A stretch of 64,000 bases of DNA, from positions 116,387 through 180,386 of the forward strand of contig JABLXQ010000017.1 of assembly GCA_013178375.1 (NCBI GenBank). Reading direction: 5' to 3'. The position numbers were made by a program, and so were the translations under genes. This document shows positions 51,682 to 60,664 of the stretch, piece by piece. This DNA is from Gammaproteobacteria bacterium. Its GTDB lineage: Bacteria > Pseudomonadota > Gammaproteobacteria > Pseudomonadales > Ketobacteraceae. Under the pieces are notes generated by a model, which saw nothing but the letters and a program-made list of their open reading frames with translations, did no database searches and was not told where the DNA came from. Every line of letters starts with the position of its first letter. Position 1 is the stretch's first letter.

Positions 51682-54228
51682 TTATTGGATACCGATGCTT
51701 GCTGGGTACTGATGCCGGGCAATCCGTTCCAGCAGCATTGTTTGCTGGTCTTCGATAACCGCCAGCCGGTTGATCTGGTTGGTGCCTTCAAAAATCCGCG
51801 TCAGCCGGTTATCACGAAACGCTTTTTCCATTTCATTGGCGTGCAGCAGGCCCTGCTCACCCATCAGATTCATGCCACGTTCAATCACTTTCTGGGCGCG
51901 GTCGGTGGCGTGGAATTTTGCCAGCGACGCCCGCGCCTGCCACGGCGTCCAGGCTTTGGCGTATTGCCACACCAGTGCGCGGATCGCTGCTGTTTCCGCC
52001 TGCATGTCCGCCAGCGCCAGCTGCACATTCTGGTAGTGGATCAACGGATGCCCGCCCATCTGCACACGGCAGACAAAATCCGTCGCCAGATCGGTAGCCT
52101 GCTGCGCAAATCCCACCGCCATGGCGGCCACCGGCAGACGGGAAAAATTCAACGTGGCACGATTGAGCGCCCAGCCTTTGCGCACACCGCCCAAAACAAA
52201 ATTGGCCGGCACGAAGCAATCATCGAATTCCAGTTCCGTCGCAGCGGACGCGCGCATTCCCATTTTGTGTTCGTTACGCACGCGGTGAAATCCCACCGAA
52301 GTGGTATCCACCAGAAATGCAGTCCAGGATTCAAAACCTTCACCGGCCAGCGCTGCGAAGGCCACCACCCAGCGCGCGATGTCACCACCGCTGATAAACA
52401 CCTTGCGGCCCCGCAGCTTCCAGCCGCCTTTCACCTGCGTTGCCACCAGTCCGGGCCTGCTCTGCTCTGCACCATGACCATCTTCCGCATCCGATCCGGC
52501 ACCGGGCTCGGTAATCGCAAAGGCAAATATCTGCGGATCACCGGCTTCGCAGGCCCGCAGTGCCGGCAATAAAACATGGCGGTAGACATGCAGGTTGCCG
52601 GAAAACAGTACGGGCGCCACGCCCAGATTGTGGGCACTCAGGTACAGCATCAGGCCGCCATCCGCGCGCGCCAGTTCCTCGGCCCGCAACGCCTGTTGCC
52701 AAGCCAGTGCATGACGATAACGCTGCAGCGGCACCGATCCGAACGGCATCGGCAAAAGATCCGACAACAGGCCGGCGCGCCCTGCTTCACGCAGCAATAC
52801 TTCCAGATCGAACGGCCGCGTGGTTGCCGTTTTCATCTGCACATCCAGCCGCAAAGCAACCGGCCGCAGATGCTGTCCGGCAAAGGCACGGATTTGTTGA
52901 CGATAGGCGCACAACGACGCCGGCAAATCATCAGTATCCCGCTGCCACGCTGGCCTGGATTTGTAGCTGGCCAGCCAGCGCAGCACGGGATTTTTGCGAA
53001 ACGCTACCTGAGGTGCCAGGGCATTATCAGCATCCACGAACCCCGGCAGGGATCGGGATGCAAAAGAGTGTGTCGGCAACGACGATTCAATCTGCGCTGC
53101 ATCGGGAAATCTGGACGTTGCCAGCATCAGCGCCAGTTCATCCGGCGCACCTCCGATCACCCGCAGGCAGTTCAAATCACGCAACACATCTTCCACGCCG
53201 GTGTCGCGCATGTAGCCACTGCCACCGTGCACCTGCATCGCCGCGTTCACGCCCTTGCACAGCAGCGGCAGCGTTTCCAGTTTCAGGCCCAGAACAGCCG
53301 CCAGGTTTTCCGTGCAGGACAATTTGGCCACGTCATTCAGACGCGACGCAGACGCCTGCAACGCCACATCCTGCTCCACCATCAGCAAGGCAACGGCATC
53401 GTGCTGGATGATGCGACGACCACCCTGCACCCGCACATTGACGTAATCACTGGCCCGCGCTGTCGCCCGTTCACTGGCACCCAGCGCAATTGCCACGAGG
53501 CCCAGCTGGAACGCCGCCAGCAGACTGGCAATCTGGTTCGCCGCAACGGGAAGCGACCACAACGGCGCAGCGCAGGGCCGCCACACCAGAGCCTGCAGGC
53601 CATCAAGACCGTGCGGCTGTGCGTCCACCTGCATTACTGCATCGTCAGTTGCAAACATCGCCAGCTGCATCCGGCCCTGCGCGAACATTGGCACAATAAT
53701 GCCGGCAGCAGCATCGGCCACAAACAACACACGCTCACGCTGGCCGAAGACATCTTCCAGCAATCCAGCATCTTCCGGCGACAGCGCAACCGCGCCCAGC
53801 CAGCGCATCAGCGCCGAGCGTCCCAGGCCACCACAACCAGAAAATGAAAACACAGTGCCAGCGCCCACATCCGCCACGCCCGCCATCAAACCGGCAACGC
53901 GCGCCAGCGCCAGGCAATGCAGGTGAAACGCAGCAGCGGTATGGTGCCGGGCAATGCAGCGCAAAGCCTGCACGGAAAAGGCGGTATCGGAACCGCGGGG
54001 AATGTCGCTCCAGAGTCCGCAGCCGTCAGTTGTGGAATCCAGCAGGCCGCACGCATCCGCCGCCTGGGCGATGGCGGTGAAATCCGCGGGTGTCAGCGGG
54101 TGTTCCGGCCCACGCCAGCGCCGCGCAATTTCGACGTCGGCAAAACCGGCCACTGCCTCCAGACAGGCGCGGATATCAGCATCCATTCCCCTGTAATCCA
54201 CCCACGCAGGCATGATCATCGTGCCCAT
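51682..54228 (-). CDS. Fused double acyl-CoA dehydrogenase
   Basis: This 848-aa protein consists of two acyl-CoA dehydrogenase (ACAD) modules. The C-terminal one (about 430-848) is complete: FAFAITEPGAGSDAEDG, KLRGRKVFISGGDIARWVVA, MGMRASAATELEFDDCFVP, a fourth-helix region, QGLLHANEMEKAFRDNRLTR and RIFEGTNQINR with the catalytic glutamate. The N-terminal one (about 1-380) keeps FFQLGLVAIALG-like helices and MQVHGGSGYMRDTGVEDVLR, but where the EGT motif should stand it reads IGGAPDEL, so the catalytic glutamate is missing. This resembles a fused alpha/beta pair of heteromeric ACADs. ATG 54228 with GAGGAA upstream is favoured over one at 54240. The substrate is unknown. Confidence 0.85.
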   Translation of the reverse strand: MGTMIMPAWVDYRGMDADIRACLEAVAGFADVEIARRWRGPEHPLTPADFTAIAQAADACGLLDSTTDGCGLWSDIPRGSDTAFSVQALRCIARHHTAAAFHLHCLALARVAGLMAGVADVGAGTVFSFSGCGGLGRSALMRWLGAVALSPEDAGLLEDVFGQRERVLFVADAAAGIIVPMFAQGRMQLAMFATDDAVMQVDAQPHGLDGLQALVWRPCAAPLWSLPVAANQIASLLAAFQLGLVAIALGASERATARASDYVNVRVQGGRRIIQHDAVALLMVEQDVALQASASRLNDVAKLSCTENLAAVLGLKLETLPLLCKGVNAAMQVHGGSGYMRDTGVEDVLRDLNCLRVIGGAPDELALMLATSRFPDAAQIESSLPTHSFASRSLPGFVDADNALAPQVAFRKNPVLRWLASYKSRPAWQRDTDDLPASLCAYRQQIRAFAGQHLRPVALRLDVQMKTATTRPFDLEVLLREAGRAGLLSDLLPMPFGSVPLQRYRHALAWQQALRAEELARADGGLMLYLSAHNLGVAPVLFSGNLHVYRHVLLPALRACEAGDPQIFAFAITEPGAGSDAEDGHGAEQSRPGLVATQVKGGWKLRGRKVFISGGDIARWVVAFAALAGEGFESWTAFLVDTTSVGFHRVRNEHKMGMRASAATELEFDDCFVPANFVLGGVRKGWALNRATLNFSRLPVAAMAVGFAQQATDLATDFVCRVQMGGHPLIHYQNVQLALADMQAETAAIRALVWQYAKAWTPWQARASLAKFHATDRAQKVIERGMNLMGEQGLLHANEMEKAFRDNRLTRIFEGTNQINRLAVIEDQQTMLLERIARHQYPASIGIQ

Positions 54229-54250
54229 GACGTTCCTCATGCGAACTCGG

Positions 54251-54652
54251 TCAGACGGCGCTGAGGCGTTCCGTCACGCCATCGTCAGACGCAATATTCT
54301 GGATAATGATTTTTTTCAGCCGCACCACGTCGTCTTCCGCAAAATCCGCGTGGAAGGTTTTCTTCAGGCCGTAATCGGTGAGCAGATAATGCTGGTCGGC
54401 CACCACATTCACCCGCGCCAGACAGCTGTGCACGCAGCGTAGCGCGCAGCCATCCAGCGCAATGATCCTGCGTCCCGACAACGCCTTTTTCACCAGTGCG
54501 GGCACACCACCGCCCACACCGGCAATGCACGACATTTCCGCTACCCGCTCACGGTCCAGCTCCAGCGCCAGACGATTCGCCAGTTGCGCGACGCTGGAAC
54601 AGCCGGAGCAGGAATACACCAACGGCAGATCGGAATAACCAGCCTCCGCCAT
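54251..54652 (-). CDS. DGC-domain putative zinc-binding protein
   Basis: A 133-aa cysteine-rich protein of the DGC family. Motifs are LVYSCSGCSSVAQLANRLAL, EMSCIAGVGG and ALDGCALRCVHSCLAR; seven cysteines could bind zinc or an iron-sulfur cluster. AAGGAGG lies before the ATG. It stands nine bases after the RIC gene and 22 before the double acyl-CoA dehydrogenase gene, so it is part of the putative NO-responsive operon. Biochemical function of the family is not established. Confidence 0.82.
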   Translation of the reverse strand: MAEAGYSDLPLVYSCSGCSSVAQLANRLALELDRERVAEMSCIAGVGGGVPALVKKALSGRRIIALDGCALRCVHSCLARVNVVADQHYLLTDYGLKKTFHADFAEDDVVRLKKIIIQNIASDDGVTERLSAV

Positions 54653-54661
54653 GACGCCTCC

Positions 54662-55339
54662 TTACGCCGTAAGGCTGCCTTGCGCGTCGGCGAACAGGAT
54701 GTTGTTTTCCAGATGAATGTGCTGCATCAGGTCGTCGCGCAATTGCTTCAGCCCGGCGTACAACGCGCGCCAGGTATTGCAGGCGCCCTGGGGCAGAGTG
54801 ATGTCATTGGTAAGATCGCTGAGCACCGCCAGCGCCTCGCCGTGCTGATCGTGTTCGTGTCGCATCACGTTGATCGGGCCGGAGATCGGCAGGCCGTTGA
54901 CGCCGCGCTCCAGCAGCGGGAACAGGATTTCCTCTTCCTTCAGCATGTGCTGCTCCAGCTCCTCCTGCATCCAGAGCAGATGATTGGCCAGGCCCACCGG
55001 GCAGGCTTCACGCTCGCCGTGCACCTGCTCCACCCGCTTTGCCAGCCGGATCAGTTCCGGCAGCTGACGCCGGTGTCCGGCATGGTAATGATCAAGAATA
55101 TGGCGGATCAGCTCCACCCGGGGCGCGGTAGACCAGTCTTTCTCACTGCTGTCCTTGTGCAATTGCAGGGCCTGCAACTGGGCGACGATGGGCGCCGCAT
55201 GCAGGTTCTTTTCGGCGATCACATCGCGTAGCGCATGCTGCCCGCCGCAGCAGAAATCCATCTGGTGCTCGCGAAACACATGGGTGGAACCGGGAATATT
55301 GCGCGCCAGCCAGCCTACGGATTGATCAAGCAATTCCAT
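54662..55339 (-). CDS. ytfE: RIC (ScdA/YtfE) di-iron protein for iron-sulfur cluster repair
   Basis: A 225-aa hemerythrin-like protein that repairs iron-sulfur clusters after NO or oxidative damage and may reduce NO. The N-terminal ScdA domain shows MDFCCGGQHALRDVI; di-iron ligands are visible in ILDHYHAGHRRQLPEL, EEEILFPLLERG, MRHEHDQHGEAL and HIHLENNILF. E. coli YtfE has 220 aa. ATG 55339 with AAGGAG is clearly the start. It heads an operon controlled by a sigma-54 promoter (55380-55395) with three NorR-type sites. Confidence 0.94.
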   Translation of the reverse strand: MELLDQSVGWLARNIPGSTHVFREHQMDFCCGGQHALRDVIAEKNLHAAPIVAQLQALQLHKDSSEKDWSTAPRVELIRHILDHYHAGHRRQLPELIRLAKRVEQVHGEREACPVGLANHLLWMQEELEQHMLKEEEILFPLLERGVNGLPISGPINVMRHEHDQHGEALAVLSDLTNDITLPQGACNTWRALYAGLKQLRDDLMQHIHLENNILFADAQGSLTA

Positions 55340-55379
55340 GGGGTACTCCTTTTCGTCAGTTCGGGTATACCGAAGGGAT

Positions 55380-55395
55380 TGCAAGCCGCGCGCCA
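55380..55395 (-). promoter_or_regulatory. Sigma-54 promoter of the ytfE operon
   Basis: On the minus strand TGGCGCG-CGGC-TTGCA matches the sigma-54 consensus at all but one position, with GG-N10-GC spacing. The transcript should begin near 55369, giving a 30-nt leader with AAGGAG. Confidence 0.85.
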
Positions 55396-55436
55396 CGGAT
55401 CAAGCTGCTGTTTTTAATGGAATTTAATTCACGCGT

Positions 55437-55495
55437 GGTAAAATTAACCGCAATCTGGTAGGGTTCAATGAACCTTAAACAAGGTAAATTCAACC
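55437..55495. promoter_or_regulatory. Three NorR-type enhancer sites between ytfE and norR
   Basis: GGTAAAATTAACC (55437-55449), GGTTCAATGAACC (55462-55474) and GGTAAATTCAACC (55483-55495) each have the GT-N7-AC core known for NorR. Their centres lie 74, 99 and 120 bp before the predicted ytfE start. Three sites upstream of the sigma-54 promoter is the pattern known from E. coli norVW. The last ends at the norR start codon, so autorepression is likely. Confidence 0.85.
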
Positions 55496-57047
55496 ATGCT
55501 GGAACACAGCCTGCTGACCGATCTGGTCAGCGAATTACCCCAGGGTCTGCGCCTGCAACGCCTGACCAGCGCGGTCCGCCAGCATTTTCACTGCGGCGCC
55601 GTCGCCCTGCTGCGGCTGGAGCACGACACCCTGCGCCCGCTGGCCGCCGACGGACTGGTGCGCGAGGCCCTGGGCCGCCGCTTCCAGATTGCGCAACATC
55701 CACGTCTCGCCGCCATCATGGGCAGCCCGCAGCCGGTCTGCTTCGATCACGATTCCGGCCTGCCCGATCCCTACGACGGCCTGCTGGAAAGCAACGCCGG
55801 CGAACCGCTGCCGGTACACGACTGTATGGGCGTCAGCCTGACGGTGGACGGCGAACCCTGGGGCGCTCTCACCCTGGATGCACTGCAGCCCGGCACGTTC
55901 AACCAGAAGGAGCGGGACCAACTGAGCCGCTGCATTCCCGCAATCGAAGCCGCCATCCGCATGACCCGCCTGGAACAGGAGCGCCACAGCCTGAGCCTGC
56001 TACGCCAGCAGGCCACCGACGACCGCACCCAAGTCATCGATGAAGGCGAAATCATCGGCCGCAGCCCCGCCATCCAGTCGCTGCTGCATGAAATCGACGT
56101 GGTGGCGGATTCGCAGCTGCCGGTGCTGCTGATGGGGGAAACCGGCGTTGGCAAGGAATTGTTCGCCCGCCACCTGCACCTGCAGTCGCCCCGCCGCAAC
56201 GCCGCGCTGGTGCACGTGAACTGCGCCGCGCTGCCGGAATCCCTCGCCGAGAGCGAACTGTTCGGCCATGTGAAAGGCGCGTTCTCCGGCGCCAGCAGCG
56301 ATCGCGCCGGCCGGGTGGAAGCCGCCCACGGTGGCACCCTGTTTCTGGACGAAGTGGGCGAGCTGCCGCTGCCGGTACAGGCCAAGCTGTTGCGCACCCT
56401 GCAGAACGGCGAGATCCAGCGTCTGGGGGAAGACAAGCCGCGCCGGGTCGACGTACGCATCATCGCCGCCACCAACCGCCAGCTGAAGGAACGGGTGCGC
56501 GACGGCTATTTCCGCGCGGATCTTTACCATCGACTCTCGGTGTACCCGATCCCGATTCCGCCGCTGCGGGAACGGGGCAACGACGTGCTGGTGCTGGCGG
56601 GGCATTTCCTGGAACTGAACCGGGCGCGGCTGGGGCTGCGCAGTTTACGGCTGGCACCGGACGCGGAACTGGCCCTGCTTCGCTACCCCTGGCCCGGCAA
56701 CGTGCGCGAACTGGAACACGTCATCAGCCGGGGCGCGCTGAAAGCCCTGAGCCGGGGCGCTGCCCGCAGCGACATCGTCACCCTCAGCGCCAGCCTGCTG
56801 GATCTGGACAGTGGGATCGCACCGGCAACCGCCAGTCCCGCCAGCGAAATGCAGCTGCCAGACACCCATCCTGTCATCACGCATGCGCTACCCACCAGCC
56901 TGCAGGCCGCCGTTCGAACAGTGCCAGCGCGACTGCATCCGCGCCGCCCTGGAACGCCATCACAACAACTGGGCGGCCGCCGCGCGCGAACTGCAACTGG
57001 ACGCCAGCAACCTGCACAAGCTGGCGCGGCGGCTGGGGCTGAAATGA
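55496..57047 (+). CDS. norR: NO-responsive sigma-54 activator NorR, frameshifted before the HTH
   Basis: The N-terminal GAF domain (about 1-165, with [13 protein letters not shown] holding a conserved cysteine) senses NO through a mononuclear iron; a AAA+ domain follows ([38 protein letters not shown]). The sigma-54 loop reads GAFSGA instead of GAFTGA. After SLQAA, near base 56912, the frame changes: the expected Fis-type end, [20 protein letters not shown] to LARRLGLK, continues in the +1 frame to 57047. One extra G at 56909-56912 explains it and restores a 516-aa protein. Without correction the frame runs to 57211, into pcnB. It could be a sequencing error, a real mutation or recoding. Confidence 0.85.
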
Positions 57048-57174
57048 CGCCCCTCTGGACGCCCGCGCCAGTGGCAACTAACCTGTTGAATATTGAGTAT
57101 TATGCTGACGGTGTCAGTGATAGAATCAGGCCATATTTCATCCACAAAAAAGTACCAGGAACCCCGCCACTTCC

Positions 57175-58542
57175 ATGCCAAAACGGCTGCTCCAGAAAAT
57201 TACCGGTCTGATCAAGGGGAAAAAATCCGCCACCGTGCAACGCCGCGAAATTCCCCGTGGTGATCATCACTTTCCCGAAGAAGACATAGGCCGCAATGTC
57301 ATCAGCGTGCTCGACACCCTGACCCGCGCCGGCTACGAAGCCTATCTGGTGGGCGGCTCCATTCGCGACGGCCTGATCGGCATGCACCCCAAGGATTTCG
57401 ACGTGGCCACCAGCGCCACCCCGGAAGAAATTCGCGCCCAGTTCCGCAACTGCCGCTTGATCGGCCGCCGCTTCCGCCTGGCTCACGTGCGCTTCGGCCG
57501 CGACATCATCGAAGTTGCCACCTTCCGCGCCGCCCATCACACCATGACGGAAGAAGACGTCGACCAGTCGCACCAGTCCGACGAAGGCATGCTGCTGCGG
57601 GACAACGTATTCGGCACGCTGGATGAAGATGCCATACGCCGCGATTTCACCGCCAATGCCCTGTATTACCGTCACACCGACGGCGCGGTGCTGGACTTCG
57701 TCAACGGCTATGAAGATATCCGCCGCAAGACACTGCGCCTGATCGGCAACCCCGAACAGCGTTACCGGGAAGATCCGGTGCGCATGCTGCGGGCCGTGCG
57801 CTTTGCCGCCAAACTGGGATTCACCATCGAACCGGCCACTGCCGAACCGATCAAGCGTCTGTCGGATTTGCTGGGGCTGATTCCCCCGGCGCGCCTGTTC
57901 GAGGAAATCCAGAAACTGTTTCTGAGTGGCCACGCTGAAGCCGTGTGGCCCCTGCTCACCCGCTATGATCTGGCACGCTGGCTGTTCCCACTGTCCGTAC
58001 CGGAAAACAACAACGCGCCCGGCGCCCAGGCCATGATCGGGCTGGCGCTGAGAAACACCGACCTGCGCATTCACAATGGCAAGGGCGTGACGCCCTATTT
58101 CCTGCTGGCTGTGCTGTTGTGGGGGCCGCTGCAAAAACTGTGGCGCGAATACTGCGACGAGGGCATTCCACCGACGCCCGCCCTGCAAAAAGCCATTCAG
58201 CAGGTGATACACGACCAGTCGCGCCACGTGGCGATCCCCAAACGTTTCAGCCTGCCAATGCGGGAAATCTGGGAACTGCAAAGCCGGCTGGACCAGCGCT
58301 CCGCCAAACGTTGCGAACAGCTGGTGCAGCAGCCGCGTTTTCGCGCTGCCTACGATTTGCTGTTGTTGCGGGAAGAATCCGGCGAAACCGAAGCGGGCCT
58401 GGGCGAATGGTGGACCGCGTACCAGCAGGCCGACGCAGCCGAACGCGAACAGATGTGCCAGCAACTGGGCCAGAAACCCGCCCGCAAACGGCGCCGCTAC
58501 AACAACCGGCGCAAGGGCGCTCGTCCGGCTCCACCGCAATAA
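57175..58542 (+). CDS. pcnB: Poly(A) polymerase I PcnB
   Basis: A 455-aa nucleotidyltransferase that adds poly(A) tails and promotes RNA decay. The palm motif AYLVGGSIRDGLIGMHPKDF holds the catalytic aspartates (with DFDVAT), and RRDFTANALYY, YREDPVRMLRAVRFAAKLGF and PPARLFEEIQKLF are family motifs. The C-terminus ends in a basic tail, ARKRRRYNNRRKG. No clear Shine-Dalgarno is seen at ATG 57175. In Pseudomonas it directly follows crcZ; here 11 kb of quinone and NO-response genes lie between. Confidence 0.95.
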   Translation: MPKRLLQKITGLIKGKKSATVQRREIPRGDHHFPEEDIGRNVISVLDTLTRAGYEAYLVGGSIRDGLIGMHPKDFDVATSATPEEIRAQFRNCRLIGRRFRLAHVRFGRDIIEVATFRAAHHTMTEEDVDQSHQSDEGMLLRDNVFGTLDEDAIRRDFTANALYYRHTDGAVLDFVNGYEDIRRKTLRLIGNPEQRYREDPVRMLRAVRFAAKLGFTIEPATAEPIKRLSDLLGLIPPARLFEEIQKLFLSGHAEAVWPLLTRYDLARWLFPLSVPENNNAPGAQAMIGLALRNTDLRIHNGKGVTPYFLLAVLLWGPLQKLWREYCDEGIPPTPALQKAIQQVIHDQSRHVAIPKRFSLPMREIWELQSRLDQRSAKRCEQLVQQPRFRAAYDLLLLREESGETEAGLGEWWTAYQQADAAEREQMCQQLGQKPARKRRRYNNRRKGARPAPPQ

Positions 58543-58583
58543 GCCTGAGTGTGAATTTCCAAACCGTGAGCCTTTGACCTGCG

Positions 58584-59087
58584 ATGATCAGCGCCTTTCT
58601 GGGACTGGGCAGCAACCTGCAATCCCCCCGCGCACAACTGCAACGCTGCATCGACACACTGGCGCAGTTGCCGGGCACGCAACTGATGGCGGTGTCGCCG
58701 TTTTATGGCAGCGCCGCCATTGGCCCCGGCACCCAACCCGATTATGTGAATGCCGTGGCGCAGATTGAAACCGCACTGGCGCCACAGGATCTGCTGACGG
58801 CGTTGCAACAGATCGAGCAGGAACAGGGACGCGAGCGCGGGCCGGAACGCTGGCTGCCGCGCACGCTGGATCTGGACATCCTGCTGTACGGTGATCAGGT
58901 GGTGAATCTGCCGCACCTGCATATTCCCCATCCGCGCATGCACGAGCGCAATTTCGTGCTGCTGCCGCTGTTCGATCTGGCGCCGGATCTGGCGCTGCCC
59001 GATGGCCAGCCGGTGCGGCAACTGCTGCAACGTTGCAGCAGGGACGGCATCTGGTTGCTCGAAGACACGCACACCGGTGAGAGGTGA
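58584..59087 (+). CDS. folK: 2-amino-4-hydroxy-6-hydroxymethyldihydropteridine pyrophosphokinase FolK
   Basis: A 167-aa HPPK enzyme of folate synthesis that transfers pyrophosphate from ATP to hydroxymethyl-dihydropterin. AFLGLGSNLQSPRAQL, RWLPRTLDLDILLYG (with the magnesium aspartates) and PHPRMHERNFVLLPL are diagnostic. It follows pcnB by 41 bp and precedes the kinase gene by 9 bp, probably an operon. Confidence 0.96.
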   Translation: MISAFLGLGSNLQSPRAQLQRCIDTLAQLPGTQLMAVSPFYGSAAIGPGTQPDYVNAVAQIETALAPQDLLTALQQIEQEQGRERGPERWLPRTLDLDILLYGDQVVNLPHLHIPHPRMHERNFVLLPLFDLAPDLALPDGQPVRQLLQRCSRDGIWLLEDTHTGER

Positions 59088-59096
59088 CAGGCGCCC

Positions 59097-59762
59097 ATGG
59101 CAGAACGGCAGCAAGGTCAGCATCCACCACTTCCCCGCTTCATCGTGGTGGAAGGCCCTATTGGCGTGGGCAAAACCACTCTCACCCACAAATTGGCGCA
59201 GACGTTCGGTTACGACACCCTGCTGGAAGGCGCCGATGAAAATCCGTTCCTCGACCGCTTCTACAAAAACAGCAAACAGTGGGCGCTGCAAACCCAGCTG
59301 TACTTCCTGTTCCAGCGCCGCGATCAGCTGAACGCCCTGCGCCAAAACGACCTGTTCGAACCGGTGCGCGTGGCGGATTTTCTGATCCAGAAAGACAAGC
59401 TGTTCGCCTCCATCACGCTGGATGACGACGAATTCGCGCTGTACGAAAAAATCTACCAGCACCTGATCCAGGACACACCAAAACCGGATCTGGTGATCTG
59501 TCTACAGGCGCCTGTGGACATCCTGCAGCAGCGCATCGCCAAACGCGGCATCAGTAGCGAACAGGGCATTACCGATGCCTATCTGCACCGGCTCAGCGAA
59601 GCCTACAACCGTTTCTTCCTGTATTACGACGAAGCGCCGCTGCTGATGGTGAACACTGCCGAAATCAACTTGGCAGAAAGCGCCCGTGACTACGAAAATC
59701 TGGTGCAGTATATTCTGACGATTCGCAGCGGCCGCCACTTCTTCAATCCCGCTGCGGGCTGA
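59097..59762 (+). CDS. Deoxynucleoside kinase family protein
   Basis: A 221-aa P-loop kinase of the deoxynucleoside kinase (dGK/dCK) group: [19 protein letters not shown] is the Walker A region, [14 protein letters not shown] and the DRS-like segment read here as [12 protein letters not shown], and a lid region, [14 protein letters not shown]. Such kinases phosphorylate deoxynucleosides in salvage. The same gene is found between folK and panB in relatives. The preferred nucleoside is unknown. Confidence 0.88.
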   Translation: MAERQQGQHPPLPRFIVVEGPIGVGKTTLTHKLAQTFGYDTLLEGADENPFLDRFYKNSKQWALQTQLYFLFQRRDQLNALRQNDLFEPVRVADFLIQKDKLFASITLDDDEFALYEKIYQHLIQDTPKPDLVICLQAPVDILQQRIAKRGISSEQGITDAYLHRLSEAYNRFFLYYDEAPLLMVNTAEINLAESARDYENLVQYILTIRSGRHFFNPAAG

Positions 59763-59818
59763 TTCCGGAGCGACCAGCTCCGGCGCAATCACGCATGCCA
59801 CAACAGGGACACTTCACC

Positions 59819-60613
59819 ATGGCCATCACTCTCTCCACACTCAACAAGCTGAAGCAGCAGGGCCAGAAATTCGCCGTGCTCACCGCGTACGACAGCACTT
59901 TCGCGCACCTGGCCAGCACGGCCGGCGTGGAAGTGTTGCTGGTGGGGGATTCACTGGGCAACGTCCTGCAAGGCCATGACAGCACAGTGCCCGTCACGTT
60001 GCAGGACATGATCTATCACACCGAGTGTGTGCGTCGTGGCAACCAGGGCGCGCTGATCATGTCCGATCTGCCGTTCATGACGTATGCGACAGAAGCACAA
60101 ACATTTGAAAGCTGCGCCGCACTGATGCGTGCCGGTGCGCATGTAGTGAAACTGGAAGGTGGCGCCTGGCTGACGGAAAGCGTGCGCAAACTGACTGAAC
60201 GCGGCGTGCCGGTGTGCATTCACCTGGGCCTGACGCCGCAATCGGTGAACAAGTTCGGTGGCTACAAGGTGCAGGGTCGCGATCCGGCCGAACGGCAGGC
60301 ACTGATCGCCGATTCCATCGCCGCAGAAAAAGCCGGTGCGGCCATTCTGCTGTACGAATGCATTCCGTCCGATCTGATGCAGGAAATCATGACCAAGGTG
60401 AGCATTCCGGTGGTCGGCATCGGCGCCGGTAATTCCACCGACGCGCAGGTACTGGTGCTGCACGACATGCTGGGCGCCACCACGCGCAAGCCCGCCAAGT
60501 TTGTGAAGAATTTCATAAGCGCCGGCGACGGCAGCATCCAGGGTGCCATCGCCGCCTATGTGAAAGCAGTGAAAGACGGCAGCTTTCCTGCCGCCGAGCA
60601 TTCATTCGAATAA
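59819..60613 (+). CDS. panB: 3-methyl-2-oxobutanoate hydroxymethyltransferase PanB
   Basis: A 264-aa enzyme, the same length as E. coli PanB, which makes ketopantoate in pantothenate synthesis. [80 protein letters not shown] and [20 protein letters not shown] are conserved. ATG 59819 follows AGGGA and is preferred to ATG 59795. It is followed by panC after 51 bp. Confidence 0.96.
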   Translation: MAITLSTLNKLKQQGQKFAVLTAYDSTFAHLASTAGVEVLLVGDSLGNVLQGHDSTVPVTLQDMIYHTECVRRGNQGALIMSDLPFMTYATEAQTFESCAALMRAGAHVVKLEGGAWLTESVRKLTERGVPVCIHLGLTPQSVNKFGGYKVQGRDPAERQALIADSIAAEKAGAAILLYECIPSDLMQEIMTKVSIPVVGIGAGNSTDAQVLVLHDMLGATTRKPAKFVKNFISAGDGSIQGAIAAYVKAVKDGSFPAAEHSFE

Positions 60614-60664
60614 ATTTCCGTTCACAGGATTTCCTTTCTCAGGATATCCCTTCATAGGACACTT

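Noticed and set aside
57048..57211. Extended C-terminus of NorR in the original frame
   Set aside because: It has no similarity to NorR, overlaps the pcnB start, and the true helix-turn-helix is found in the +1 frame ending at 57047.
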